8,305 nucleotides of DNA. Origin: Lysobacteraceae bacterium. Its GTDB lineage: Bacteria; Pseudomonadota; Gammaproteobacteria; Steroidobacterales; Steroidobacteraceae. Below, one piece after another: positions 1 to 6,865 of the stretch (its first letter is position 1; the number at the start of each line of letters is the position of its first letter). The stretch covers positions 1 to 8,305 of the forward strand of contig JAAYXG010000575.1 in the NCBI GenBank assembly GCA_012516015.1. Reading direction: 5' to 3'. The notes beneath the pieces were generated by a model. It was given only the letters and a program-made list of their open reading frames with translations. It was not told where the DNA came from and ran no database searches. A program made the translations under genes and the position numbers.

Positions 1-1675
1 CAGCACAATTCGAGTCGGGCTGGCCGGTCACCAAGTACCAGCTCCGCCGCTTGTCCTCGCCCAGTGCGAGCGCGTCGGCACGTGCGAAGCACAAGGAGCG
101 CGAGTAGTCATCGACGAGCAGTTGCCGGCCGGTACGCGCCGCCATCCAGCTCGCCGCATCGAATGTCTCTGCCTCTCGCTCGCGCCACCTCGCGTGCCCG
201 AAGTGGACGACCGGGCGCTGAATGTACAGCAGGTGTTCCTCTCGGAACCCGACGAGGCCGAGCTCGAGATCCGCGTGCGCCGCTCGTTCGAGCTGTCGCA
301 CGAACCGAGCGCCCGAGCGCGCATCGTTCATCGCCGGGTTCACCCAGAAGCTCACGACGAGCAGTGCGCCCAAGATGACACCGCCGTACGCTACGAATGC
401 GTATCGCGGGCGTAGCAGCACGGCGAGAACGATCGCCGTCGACGCGATGAGCAAGGCCGGTCCTATCGCGTCGAGTCCATAAGTCGCGATGAGTTGCGCG
501 CGGAGCGTCTCGGCGAAATGCGCATAGACAACCGCTCCTGCGCACGCGATCCCGGTCGCGACCGCAAGCCCGAACACCACGCGGCGAACGTTAGCAATGC
601 GCGAGAGCTCCGATAGGTAGGGTGCACACGCGAGCACGAATGCGGGCAGTGCGGGCAAGACATAGACGCCGCGTTTCCCCGCGCTCAGCGAGAAGAACAC
701 GACGACGATCGCGGCCCAGAGAAGCGGCAGCACGACACGCGGATCGCGACCGCGCCACGCTTCGCGCCATCGCGGCACGAGCCACGGGAGAAGCGCGATG
801 AGCGGCAGCCAGAGAAGTGGAATGACCTGCGCGATGAAATACCAGAACGGTCTCACGTGATGCCATGCATCGACATAGCGAGCGGCCGTCTGCACGAACA
901 GAATCTCGTCGCGATATGCGGCCAGCGCGAGATCAGCGCGCGCGGCGAACAACATCGGCACAAGCCACGAGCTCACGACGCCGATGAACGCGAGCGGTCC
1001 CGCGAGCCACTTCGCTGCGTGTACGGGCGGAAAGCCAATCCGCCATCGCGCCCGCAAGACGAGCCAAGGCACGAGTATCAAGAGCGGAAGAAAGCCCACT
1101 CCTTTCGTGATGACGCCGCAGCCGGCCGCGGCCCAACCGACCGCGTGCCACCGCCAGCTCGGTCCAAGGAGCAAGTGGCGCATCAGACCGTACAGGCTAA
1201 GGGTCGTGAAGAAGCATAACGTCGCATCGATCTGCGCCTGCCGCGCCTGCCAAACGAATTGGGCAGTGAGCAGCAGCAGCGTGCCTGCGATCAGCCCGAC
1301 TTCACGGCTCCACATCCGTCGCGCGAGATCGTAGACGAGCACGATGCATCCGATCGCGCTCAAGAGCGATGGCAGCAGAAAAGCGATTCGGGGCGACCCT
1401 GTCGCCGTCAAGCTCAACGCAAGCAGCCAGAAGTACAAAGGCGGTTTGTCGGCGTAGAGATCGCCTCCGACACGCGGCACGAGCCAATCGCCGCTCGTAA
1501 CCATGTCGCGCGCGATGAGCGCGAACCGCGGCTCGTCCGCGGGCCAAGGATCGCGCAGGCCGATACCCGTCGCGATCAGCAGCAGCGCAAGACCGATCAA
1601 CCAGGCGAAATCGAAATAGATCGCTCGCGCGCTCGATTGCGAGGGGCGCAGCCAAGCGCTCGCAAGGCCATCCAT
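1..1675 (-). CDS. GT39/ArnT-like membrane glycosyltransferase (PMT_2), 3' end cut by window
   Basis: Starting at the ATG at 1675 the frame is open for 558 codons to the left edge, with no stop. Near the N terminus are a hydrophobic helix (about 24-38) and the hallmark first periplasmic loop RDPWPADEPRFALIARDM (41-58; acidic pair Asp47-Glu48, as in ArnT/PMT enzymes), followed by GDWLVPRVGGDLYADKPPLYFW. Multiple membrane helices follow, then SAGKRGVYVLPALPAF (331-346), another family signature. From about 445 a soluble C-terminal domain begins. These integral membrane enzymes take a sugar from a polyprenyl-phosphate carrier and place it on lipid A, protein or another envelope acceptor. ArnT is about 550 residues, so the stop is probably not far outside. 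The gene overlaps the GT2 gene by one base (TGATG), so the two are coupled and probably supply donor and transferase. The acceptor cannot be assigned. Confidence 0.93.
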   Translation of the reverse strand, partial: MDGLASAWLRPSQSSARAIYFDFAWLIGLALLLIATGIGLRDPWPADEPRFALIARDMVTSGDWLVPRVGGDLYADKPPLYFWLLALSLTATGSPRIAFLLPSLLSAIGCIVLVYDLARRMWSREVGLIAGTLLLLTAQFVWQARQAQIDATLCFFTTLSLYGLMRHLLLGPSWRWHAVGWAAAGCGVITKGVGFLPLLILVPWLVLRARWRIGFPPVHAAKWLAGPLAFIGVVSSWLVPMLFAARADLALAAYRDEILFVQTAARYVDAWHHVRPFWYFIAQVIPLLWLPLIALLPWLVPRWREAWRGRDPRVVLPLLWAAIVVVFFSLSAGKRGVYVLPALPAFVLACAPYLSELSRIANVRRVVFGLAVATGIACAGAVVYAHFAETLRAQLIATYGLDAIGPALLIASTAIVLAVLLRPRYAFVAYGGVILGALLVVSFWVNPAMNDARSGARFVRQLERAAHADLELGLVGFREEHLLYIQRPVVHFGHARWREREAETFDAASWMAARTGRQLLVDDYSRSLCFARADALALGEDKRRSWYLVTGQPDSNCA

Positions 1676-2433
1676 CAGGACGGCTCCTCCATGGCATGCG
1701 CATGCGCGGTCGAACGGCGCATCAGCCATCGTACCCCGATGAGGTCGACGATCCCGGCCCACAACCGGTTACCGACGCCGTACTTGGACCTTCCGTGCTC
1801 GCGCGGTCGATGTCGAACGTCGATCGATACCACCTTGGCTCCCTCGCGCTGGAAGAGCGCCGGCAAGAAGCGATGCATATGATCGAACGCCGGAACCTCC
1901 AAGAAGGTCGCGCGATGAAAGAGCTTGATGCCGCATCCCGTATCCGGCGTCTCATCGTGCAGCACCGCGCGGCGTATCGTGTTGGCGATTCTCGAAGAAA
2001 GACGTCGTATCCAAGCATCCTGACGCGATCGTCGGTGGCCAGTGATGAGCCTGACCGCCCGATCTTGCTCGAGCACTGCGAGCATGCGCGGAAGATCGCG
2101 CGGATCGTTCTGGCAATCGCCGTCGAGGGTCGCAATCCACTGCGCTCTCGCGGCGCGCACGCCCGTGCGAATCGCCGCGCTTTGACCGCATCGCTTGGAG
2201 TGACGAAGCAAACGCAGCGTCGGTATCTCCGCACGCAAGGTTCGAATGCGATCGACGGTCGCGTCCGTGCTGCCGTCATCGACGAAGAGGATCTCGAAGT
2301 CGAGCGCCGGCGCGAGCGCGGCGAGGATCTCCCGCGCGAGCGGAACGACGTTGTCCATCTCGTTCAGAACCGGGATGACGATGGAAAGCGCAGGCTCTCG
2401 CGCTTCGTCGAGATCGCGCACTGCTGCGTTCAT
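1675..2433 (-). CDS. Family 2 glycosyltransferase (polyprenyl-phosphate sugar synthase type)
   Basis: A 252-residue GT2 enzyme with a GT-A fold. The family marks are LSIVIPVLNEMDNV at residues 16-29, FVDDGSTDATVD (Asp52, Asp53) for nucleotide-sugar binding, the DXD-like LDGDCQNDP (Asp104, Asp106) for metal, and HGRSKYG (213-219), as in dolichol/undecaprenyl-phosphate mannose or aminoarabinose transferases. It lacks the two C-terminal membrane helices of ArnC-type enzymes and has only one weakly hydrophobic stretch (227-237), so it resembles the soluble or peripheral DPM1-like form. The likely reaction is transfer of a sugar from a nucleotide donor to a polyprenyl phosphate on the inner face of the membrane; the sugar cannot be told from sequence. 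The ATG at 2433 is the natural start. Its TGA overlaps the ATG of the next gene (TGATG), and that gene is the expected user of the lipid-linked sugar. Confidence 0.92.
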   Translation of the reverse strand: MNAAVRDLDEAREPALSIVIPVLNEMDNVVPLAREILAALAPALDFEILFVDDGSTDATVDRIRTLRAEIPTLRLLRHSKRCGQSAAIRTGVRAARAQWIATLDGDCQNDPRDLPRMLAVLEQDRAVRLITGHRRSRQDAWIRRLSSRIANTIRRAVLHDETPDTGCGIKLFHRATFLEVPAFDHMHRFLPALFQREGAKVVSIDVRHRPREHGRSKYGVGNRLWAGIVDLIGVRWLMRRSTAHAHAMEEPS

Positions 2434-2566
2434 TTGAGCTGCCTACGTCAATGCAGGAATCGGAATCGAGGCGTTTCGATCGAAGATGGACCGTCGTAAG
2501 ACGAGCCGGAGCCCAAAATCAATCGAGGATGCCGTCGGATCTACACGGCCTCAGCGCCGCAGGCGG

Positions 2567-2585
2567 ATTGTAGTCGGATAATCCG
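2567..2585 (-). promoter_or_regulatory. Possible -10 element with adjacent 11-base palindrome
   Basis: The minus strand reads CGGATTATCCG (2575-2585, a perfect odd-length palindrome), then two bases, then TACAAT (2567-2572, five of six matches to the sigma-70 -10 consensus). The palindrome would sit in the spacer, where a repressor could bind. No -35 hexamer is seen at the usual distance, so this is a weak candidate for the promoter of the glycosyltransferase pair. Confidence 0.2.
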
Positions 2586-2600
2586 GTTCGGCCCTTGCCA

Positions 2601-2620
2601 CGAGCGCACAACCGTGCTCG
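2601..2620 (-). repeat. Inverted repeat / hairpin after the response regulator gene
   Basis: On the minus strand CGAGCAC, a GGTT loop and GTGCGCTCG form a seven-pair stem with a two-base bulge, about 24 bases after the response regulator stop. No run of T follows, so it is not a standard intrinsic terminator. It could stabilise the 3' end of the transcript or be chance in GC-rich DNA. Confidence 0.35.
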
Positions 2621-2643
2621 AGAATGGCTGCGCCGCGCGGCAG

Positions 2644-3051
2644 TCACGCGCCGAAGAGACCCGATCTTCGTCGGGTGGAACCGTCGAGTCGGCGCACCGC
2701 AAGGTCGATCGCCCCGAGAATCGTGCTCGGCATGAAAGGTTTTCCGATCATCGCAACGGGCATCAGCGACGCTGCGGCTTCGGCGCTCCGAACGTCCAGG
2801 TTCCCGCTGACGAGAATCGAAGACATGCCGTACATGTCGCGCAGATGTCGCGCGACATCGAGTCCGCTTCCGCCATGGCGGAGTCGCATATCGACAAACG
2901 CGAAATCAGGCCGATGCTTCGCCGCGAGCGCCGCGGCTTCCGCCGGGTCGAAGGCGATGCCGACGACGCGGTGCCCTGCGTCGGAGACGATCTGTTCCAG
3001 ATGAAGCGCGATGAGCGCTTCGTCTTCGACAATTAGGATTCTGGCCTCCAC
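2644..3051 (-). CDS. Stand-alone receiver-domain response regulator
   Basis: A 135-residue CheY-like protein with one receiver domain and no output domain. Visible are the acidic pocket VEDEAL (Glu9-Asp10-Glu11), the phospho-acceptor Asp54 in AFVDMRL, the switch Ser82 in ILVSGN and the conserved Lys104 in IGKPF. After the domain there is only a short basic tail (RRLDGSTRRRSGLFGA), which is not a DNA-binding domain. The GTG start overlaps the end of the HisKA_2 kinase gene by 19 bases, so translation is probably coupled and the kinase is its likely phosphate donor. The Shine-Dalgarno sequence is poor; a GGAGG run falls on the first codons instead. Single receivers of this kind act by binding another protein or as phosphate carriers or sinks. 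It is the last gene of the stressosome/phosphorelay unit, followed by 210 non-coding bases. Confidence 0.92.
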   Translation of the reverse strand: MEARILIVEDEALIALHLEQIVSDAGHRVVGIAFDPAEAAALAAKHRPDFAFVDMRLRHGGSGLDVARHLRDMYGMSSILVSGNLDVRSAEAAASLMPVAMIGKPFMPSTILGAIDLAVRRLDGSTRRRSGLFGA

Positions 3052-4082
3052 GCCGTGACAGCCTGCTCTGGGAAAACGATGACGACTTCGTAGCCGTTAG
3101 CCGATGAATGAGTTGCGACGCGTCCTGCAAGCTGCCGCACGAACGTATTGACCAATCGCCTGCCCAGGCCGGATTGTTCCTTAGTTTCGGTCGCAGCGCC
3201 TTTACCGTTGTCGGCGATCGTGAGCTTCAGCTCATCCGGGGGGAGTCTTACGAGAGAAACCTTGATGGCGCCGCGGCCTTCGGGCGGCTGGGCATACTTG
3301 AGCGCATTCGTGACCAGCTCGTTGACGATGAGTGCGACCGGTACCGCGACCTCCGTCGGCAATCTCACGGGCTCGACCTCCACGCTGATGTTCGTGCGAC
3401 TTGGGTCGAGGATGCTCGCATTCGTGAGCCCCGCGCACAGACCCGAGATGTATTCATCCATTGCCACGGTCAACGGGTCCTCATCTTGATACAAGCGCTC
3501 GTGCACGGATGCGATCGCCATCACGCGCGACACCGCATGCTGAAAGCGTTGGCGGGCTTGCGGGTCGGTAAACTCCTGGCTTTGCAGGTTCAGGATGCTC
3601 GTGACGAGCTGCAGGCTGTTCTTGATGCGGTGATTGATCTCGCGCAACAGTAAATTGCGCTCTGCAAGCGTTGCACGCAGCGTCGACTCGCTCTTGTGGA
3701 GCCGCAGCAGCGCGCGAACGACCGCTTCGAGCTCTTCCTGCTCGACCGGTTCTATCAAGAACGTATCGGCTCCCGCGACAAGCGCTTCCACACGGTCATG
3801 GACCGCGGTGCTCGTGGCCGACGTTTGCAGCACCATCGTCGATCTCGTATCGGGATCCTGCTTGATGCGCCGGCACACCTCGATGCCGCTGATGCCCGGC
3901 AGATTGACGTCGAGCACGACGACCGGCGGCCGCTCGCGACGGATGATCTCCAAGGCTTGCTCGCCGGTGGTCGCCTCGATCACCGCGAAGCCCGCCTTCT
4001 TCAGCACCCGGCTGGTCGCATATAGCGCGGCCTCGTTGTCGTCGACGGCCAGGATTCTGGTCTGCGCAGTCTGCATCTTCAT
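3033..4082 (-). CDS. Receiver-HisKA_2 histidine kinase (response regulator fused to HWE/HisKA_2-type kinase)
   Basis: A 349-residue soluble protein. Residues 8-125 are a receiver with acidic pocket Asp14/Asp15 and phospho-acceptor Asp58 (VVLDVNLPG). The usually invariant Lys near the end is Glu111 (FLIEPVEQEEL), so signalling may be altered. A short helix leads to a HisKA_2 dimerisation domain with LLREINHRIKNSLQLV; His151 is the phosphorylation site. The HATPase domain has an N box IVNELVTNALKYA (Asn254, Asn259), G1 ADNGKG (Asp291) and G2 SGLGRRLV. The receiver at the front suggests that phosphate state, perhaps from the upstream hybrid kinase, controls this kinase. The ATG at 4082 is preferred because GGAG lies five bases upstream; a GTG at 4085 would add one residue. 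The upstream stop is 24 bases away, so it is co-transcribed. HisKA_2 kinases often serve stress or light signalling, but the target here is unknown. Confidence 0.92.
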   Translation of the reverse strand: MKMQTAQTRILAVDDNEAALYATSRVLKKAGFAVIEATTGEQALEIIRRERPPVVVLDVNLPGISGIEVCRRIKQDPDTRSTMVLQTSATSTAVHDRVEALVAGADTFLIEPVEQEELEAVVRALLRLHKSESTLRATLAERNLLLREINHRIKNSLQLVTSILNLQSQEFTDPQARQRFQHAVSRVMAIASVHERLYQDEDPLTVAMDEYISGLCAGLTNASILDPSRTNISVEVEPVRLPTEVAVPVALIVNELVTNALKYAQPPEGRGAIKVSLVRLPPDELKLTIADNGKGAATETKEQSGLGRRLVNTFVRQLAGRVATHSSANGYEVVIVFPEQAVTAWRPES

Positions 4083-4087
4083 CACCG

Positions 4088-4091
4088 CTCC
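4088..4091 (-). promoter_or_regulatory. Shine-Dalgarno site of the receiver-HisKA_2 kinase gene
   Basis: GGAG on the minus strand lies five bases before the ATG at 4082 but only two bases before the in-frame GTG at 4085, so it favours the ATG as the true start. Confidence 0.5.
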
Positions 4092-4106
4092 GCTTGAAGG
4101 CAGTAC

Positions 4107-5867
4107 CTAGATAGAGGATCTGCTCTGCCGAAACGAACCTCGGTCCAACGCACTCGCTACTGCGCCGAGTAGCGATTCTTTGGACAGGTTACTCTTGGAG
4201 AGCACTGACACAGCGCCGGAGAGCTGTGCCTGCAGCTCAGGCGTCAGCGGCAGGGAGGTTGAAACGATCACGGGAATATCCCGCGTACCAGGATCCCGGG
4301 CAAGTTGTTTCAAGACTTCCTGTCCGCTCATGACCGGCATCTGCAAATCCAAGATCACGACGTCCGGATCGTCGCGCCGCGCCCGCGCCAAACCTTCGGC
4401 GCCGTCGCGCGCCTCGACGAACTCGTACGCCGGATCGCTCTCGATGATGTGCCGGGCGACGTAGCGGAACGTTTCCTCGTCATCGACGATCAGAACGCGC
4501 ATCCGCTCGTGCGTGCCGTCGACTACCTCCCCCGATGCGGGCTTGTAGTCCACGGGAATGCACACTCGAAAAGTGGAGCCGACACCCGGCGCGCTCTCGA
4601 GCGTAATTTCGCCGCGCAGCAATCTTGCGAGCCTCTGCGAGAGGGTCAATCCGAGCCCGCTACCCTTGTTCTTCAGTTGGAACTGACCCGGTACTTGCTC
4701 GAACTCTCCGAAGATTCGGCGCTGGTCTTGTGCGGCAATGCCGATGCCGGTATCGCGCACTTCGAAAGTCAGGAGGCCGCGGCTGCGATCCAGCTTCGAG
4801 CTGACGCGCACTTCACCCATCTCCGTGAATTTGAGTGCGTTCGAGACCAAATTGCGCAGAATCTGCGCGAGCTTGCCTTCGTCGGTCGCGATCATGACGG
4901 GCTCGCCTTCCTCGAAGATGAGCTCGACCGCCGTATTCTTGTTGAGCGGCTTCAGCACGCCGCGCAAGCCGCGCATGAACTCGGGCAGGAAGAACTCGAC
5001 TGGCCGGACATCCACCTTACCCGCCTCCACCTTGGCGAGGTCCAGCAGGTCGTTGACGAACTCGAGCAACGTCTCGGCGGAGCGGCGGATGAACGAGATT
5101 TGCTTGTGCTGCTCGGGCTGCAAGGCGCCGTCGACTTCATCCAAGAGCAGGCGCGACAGCGCGAGAATCGAGTTGAGCGGCGTGCGAAACTCGTGACTCA
5201 CGTTCGCGAGGAACTTGGATTTCGCCTCGCTCGCGGCGCGCAACTGCTCGGCCTTCTCCTCGAGCTCGGCATACAGTGCGACCACCCCGCGATTCGTATC
5301 TTGCAGCTCGTAGTTGAGTCGCTGCAGCTCCTGCTGCTTCTCCTGCAGCTCCTGTAGGCTCGCGATCAGCTCGCGATCCTGCTCATCGAGCGCCGCGCTC
5401 AAATCGAAATGACCGTTGCCACTCTGTTCTTTCAGTCGGGCCGCGATCTCCGGCGCGTCGATCGTCGCTCGCAGCGGCGCACCCTTGCCGAGCTCGACGA
5501 CGACTTCGTTGTCGAGCTCGGCTCGATGAGCGAAGTAGTCGACCAAGCGGCGGGCATTCACCAGGCCTTCACTGCCAGGTGTCAGTAGGCGCTGCGTTCC
5601 GGAATCGGTGCGCTCTCGGGGGCTCGCACAGATGCCGTGCACGCGGGCAATGAGCAGCGTCGTCTTGGGATTCTCGTCGAGACGAAACTCGATCCGCGCC
5701 TGATACTCCTTCGAGACCACTTCGCGAGCCACTTCGGAAACGGCCGTCGCGAGCCGCGTTTGATCCCGTAGAGCGAGCCCGAGCAACGCCGCGATTCGTT
5801 TCGCCTGCTGACGCACCGCAACGACATCGCGGCTCGTATCGATCGAGCTCGACCAGAGCGTAGTCAC
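4107..5867 (-). CDS. Hybrid histidine kinase with degenerate RsbT-like N-terminal domain and C-terminal receiver
   Basis: A 586-residue cytoplasmic kinase with no membrane segment. Residues 10-127 resemble RsbT from the same operon (VRQQAKRIA, LRDQTRLATAVSEVARE, GLVNARRLVDYF) but lack the ATP-site residues: the N-box Asn is Glu and the DEGPGI box is absent. Residues 160-215 are a Gln/Leu/Glu-rich coiled coil. HisKA follows with FLANVSHEFRTPLNS (His225), then HATPase with an N box RNLVSNALKF (Asn339, Asn343), G1 VRDTGIGI (Asp372) and G2 GSGLGLTLSQRLARL. After a short linker comes a receiver at about 456-575 with Asp462/Asp463, phospho-acceptor Asp507 (LDLQMP) and Lys558. The GTG start at 5867 overlaps the preceding stop as GTGA and has GGGAG five bases upstream (5873-5877). 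The N-terminal domain suggests input from the stressosome rather than from a membrane sensor. The same frame stays open upstream through rsbX, but that part is not coding. Confidence 0.93.
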   Translation of the reverse strand: MTTLWSSSIDTSRDVVAVRQQAKRIAALLGLALRDQTRLATAVSEVAREVVSKEYQARIEFRLDENPKTTLLIARVHGICASPRERTDSGTQRLLTPGSEGLVNARRLVDYFAHRAELDNEVVVELGKGAPLRATIDAPEIAARLKEQSGNGHFDLSAALDEQDRELIASLQELQEKQQELQRLNYELQDTNRGVVALYAELEEKAEQLRAASEAKSKFLANVSHEFRTPLNSILALSRLLLDEVDGALQPEQHKQISFIRRSAETLLEFVNDLLDLAKVEAGKVDVRPVEFFLPEFMRGLRGVLKPLNKNTAVELIFEEGEPVMIATDEGKLAQILRNLVSNALKFTEMGEVRVSSKLDRSRGLLTFEVRDTGIGIAAQDQRRIFGEFEQVPGQFQLKNKGSGLGLTLSQRLARLLRGEITLESAPGVGSTFRVCIPVDYKPASGEVVDGTHERMRVLIVDDEETFRYVARHIIESDPAYEFVEARDGAEGLARARRDDPDVVILDLQMPVMSGQEVLKQLARDPGTRDIPVIVSTSLPLTPELQAQLSGAVSVLSKSNLSKESLLGAVASALDRGSFRQSRSSI

Positions 5868-6865
5868 GGCCGCTCCCGCGCAGCGACGAGCACCGTCGCG
5901 TCGTCGCGATCGCGCCGAAAATCTCGACAGAGCACGCCCGCGATCAGCGTAGGATGACGTGACATGAGCCCGGGATACGAATCGACCGTCCAGCTCGACA
6001 ACAAGCCGTCCGAGTGCATGACGAAATGGCTCTCGGATACGAACGGATACTCGTACTCCTGAATGCGCCGCACGTGATGGCCGGCCGTGCCGTTTCTCGA
6101 AATCGTGGTGCGGACCGCACCGCCGCTCAACACGGCACCTCGCACATTGCCGATGCCGGCGAACACGAGCGTATTTCGTTGCTCTTCGGTGCGTGCCACG
6201 GAGACCGCTGCGCCGCGCGTCGGGCGCAGCACTCCATGTACGTTCGCGAGGATCTCCGCAGGTCGCGCACCGCTGCAGCGACGAAATTCGGCGAGAGCGG
6301 CTCGCGAAGCCTCGGCAGCCGACTCGCCGTGACCGAGGCCGTCGACGACGATGTAGGTTCGTTCTCCGACGTCGCCGGCGGCGGCCCACGCATCGCCATT
6401 CACCTGCTCGCCCGATTTCGCAAGGGACACGGCTCCAAAGGGCGCGAATTCGTGCGGTTTCCGATCCGCAAGTCGCCCGGCTTCCGCTCGGACGTAAATC
6501 GCCGTGCCGGCGTCCGGAAGCGAGAGGATGTCGAACACATGTGCCTGACGAATGATTGCGCCCATGCCCGTTCCCGCGCTGCCTGCCGTGGAATGACCGT
6601 CGACTAGACAAAGCTCCACGCTGCGCATCCCGGGGCCGCGATCGAGCGACAGGATATCGAGGGCAGGTTGCGGGCCGTATTCGCTCTTGCCCGCGAGCAA
6701 CACCCCTCCGCTGCCATGCCTGATCAGATTTGTCGCGAGCTCCGTGACGATGAGCGCAACGCGAGCACGGTCGCTCTCGTCGAACCCGATCGACGCGGCC
6801 AGACTCGCCACGCTGCGACGCGTCTCGGCGACGTGACTCGGATCGTTGACGGGTAGAGAGATCAC
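5864..6865 (-). CDS. RsbX-like phosphatase with N-terminal RsbT-type ATPase domain (HATPase_c_2 + SpoIIE/PP2C)
   Basis: In 333 residues this protein joins two domains. Residues 1-130 are an anti-sigma-factor-type GHKL ATPase with an N box TELATNLIRHG (Glu42, Asn46), a G1 box DRGPGM (75-80) and a shortened G2 motif GTGMGA (98-103). Residues 140-330 are a SpoIIE/PP2C phosphatase with metal-binding acidic residues in NGDAW (Asp158), VVDGLGHGE (Asp175), HSDGL (Asp286) and RDDAT (Asp321-Asp322). Its place directly after rsbT and its PP2C type fit RsbX, which removes phosphate from RsbS and RsbR to reset the stressosome; Bacillus RsbX lacks the extra ATPase domain. The GTG start at 6865 overlaps the rsbT stop as GTGA, with GGAAA upstream. 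The phosphatase role is well supported. Kinase activity of the N domain, or a dual kinase/phosphatase role, is inference. Confidence 0.9.
   Translation of the reverse strand: MISLPVNDPSHVAETRRSVASLAASIGFDESDRARVALIVTELATNLIRHGSGGVLLAGKSEYGPQPALDILSLDRGPGMRSVELCLVDGHSTAGSAGTGMGAIIRQAHVFDILSLPDAGTAIYVRAEAGRLADRKPHEFAPFGAVSLAKSGEQVNGDAWAAAGDVGERTYIVVDGLGHGESAAEASRAALAEFRRCSGARPAEILANVHGVLRPTRGAAVSVARTEEQRNTLVFAGIGNVRGAVLSGGAVRTTISRNGTAGHHVRRIQEYEYPFVSESHFVMHSDGLLSSWTVDSYPGLMSRHPTLIAGVLCRDFRRDRDDATVLVAARERP

Larger units (their letters stand above)
2434..2643 (-). other. Intergenic region between the signalling operon and the glycosyltransferase pair
   Basis: These 210 bases hold no convincing gene on either strand. 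They probably contain the end of the signalling transcript and a promoter for the glycosyltransferase pair. I see a hairpin without a T-run (2601-2620), an 11-base palindrome (2575-2585) and a TACAAT hexamer on the minus strand (2567-2572), which has no matching -35 at 16-18 bases. TAGG about eight bases before the ATG at 2433 is a weak ribosome-binding candidate. The glycosyltransferases could also be expressed by read-through. Confidence 0.5.

Noticed and set aside
1259..1882. A 207-codon plus-strand open frame at the 5' end of the ArnT-like gene
   Set aside because: No domain is seen, it is rich in Arg and Gln, and the minus strand here encodes conserved GT39 motifs in an uninterrupted frame.
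1696..2499. A 267-codon plus-strand open frame antisense to the GT2 gene
   Set aside because: Its composition is Arg-rich without motifs, and it covers a gene whose GT2 motifs are unmistakable; a typical GC-rich antisense shadow.
2450..2520. TTGACG and TTGATT as -35 elements before the GT2 gene
   Set aside because: TTGACG lies too close to the ATG to serve as a -35, and TTGATT has only a three-of-six -10 match at 17-18 bases.
2601..2620. Rho-independent terminator
   Set aside because: The hairpin is bulged and is followed by TGGCAAGGG on the minus strand, not by a run of T.
4305..5357. A 350-codon plus-strand open frame antisense to the hybrid kinase
   Set aside because: It is rich in Leu, Glu and Gln because it mirrors the coiled coil and kinase codons. 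It has no recognisable domain and lies wholly within a strong gene.
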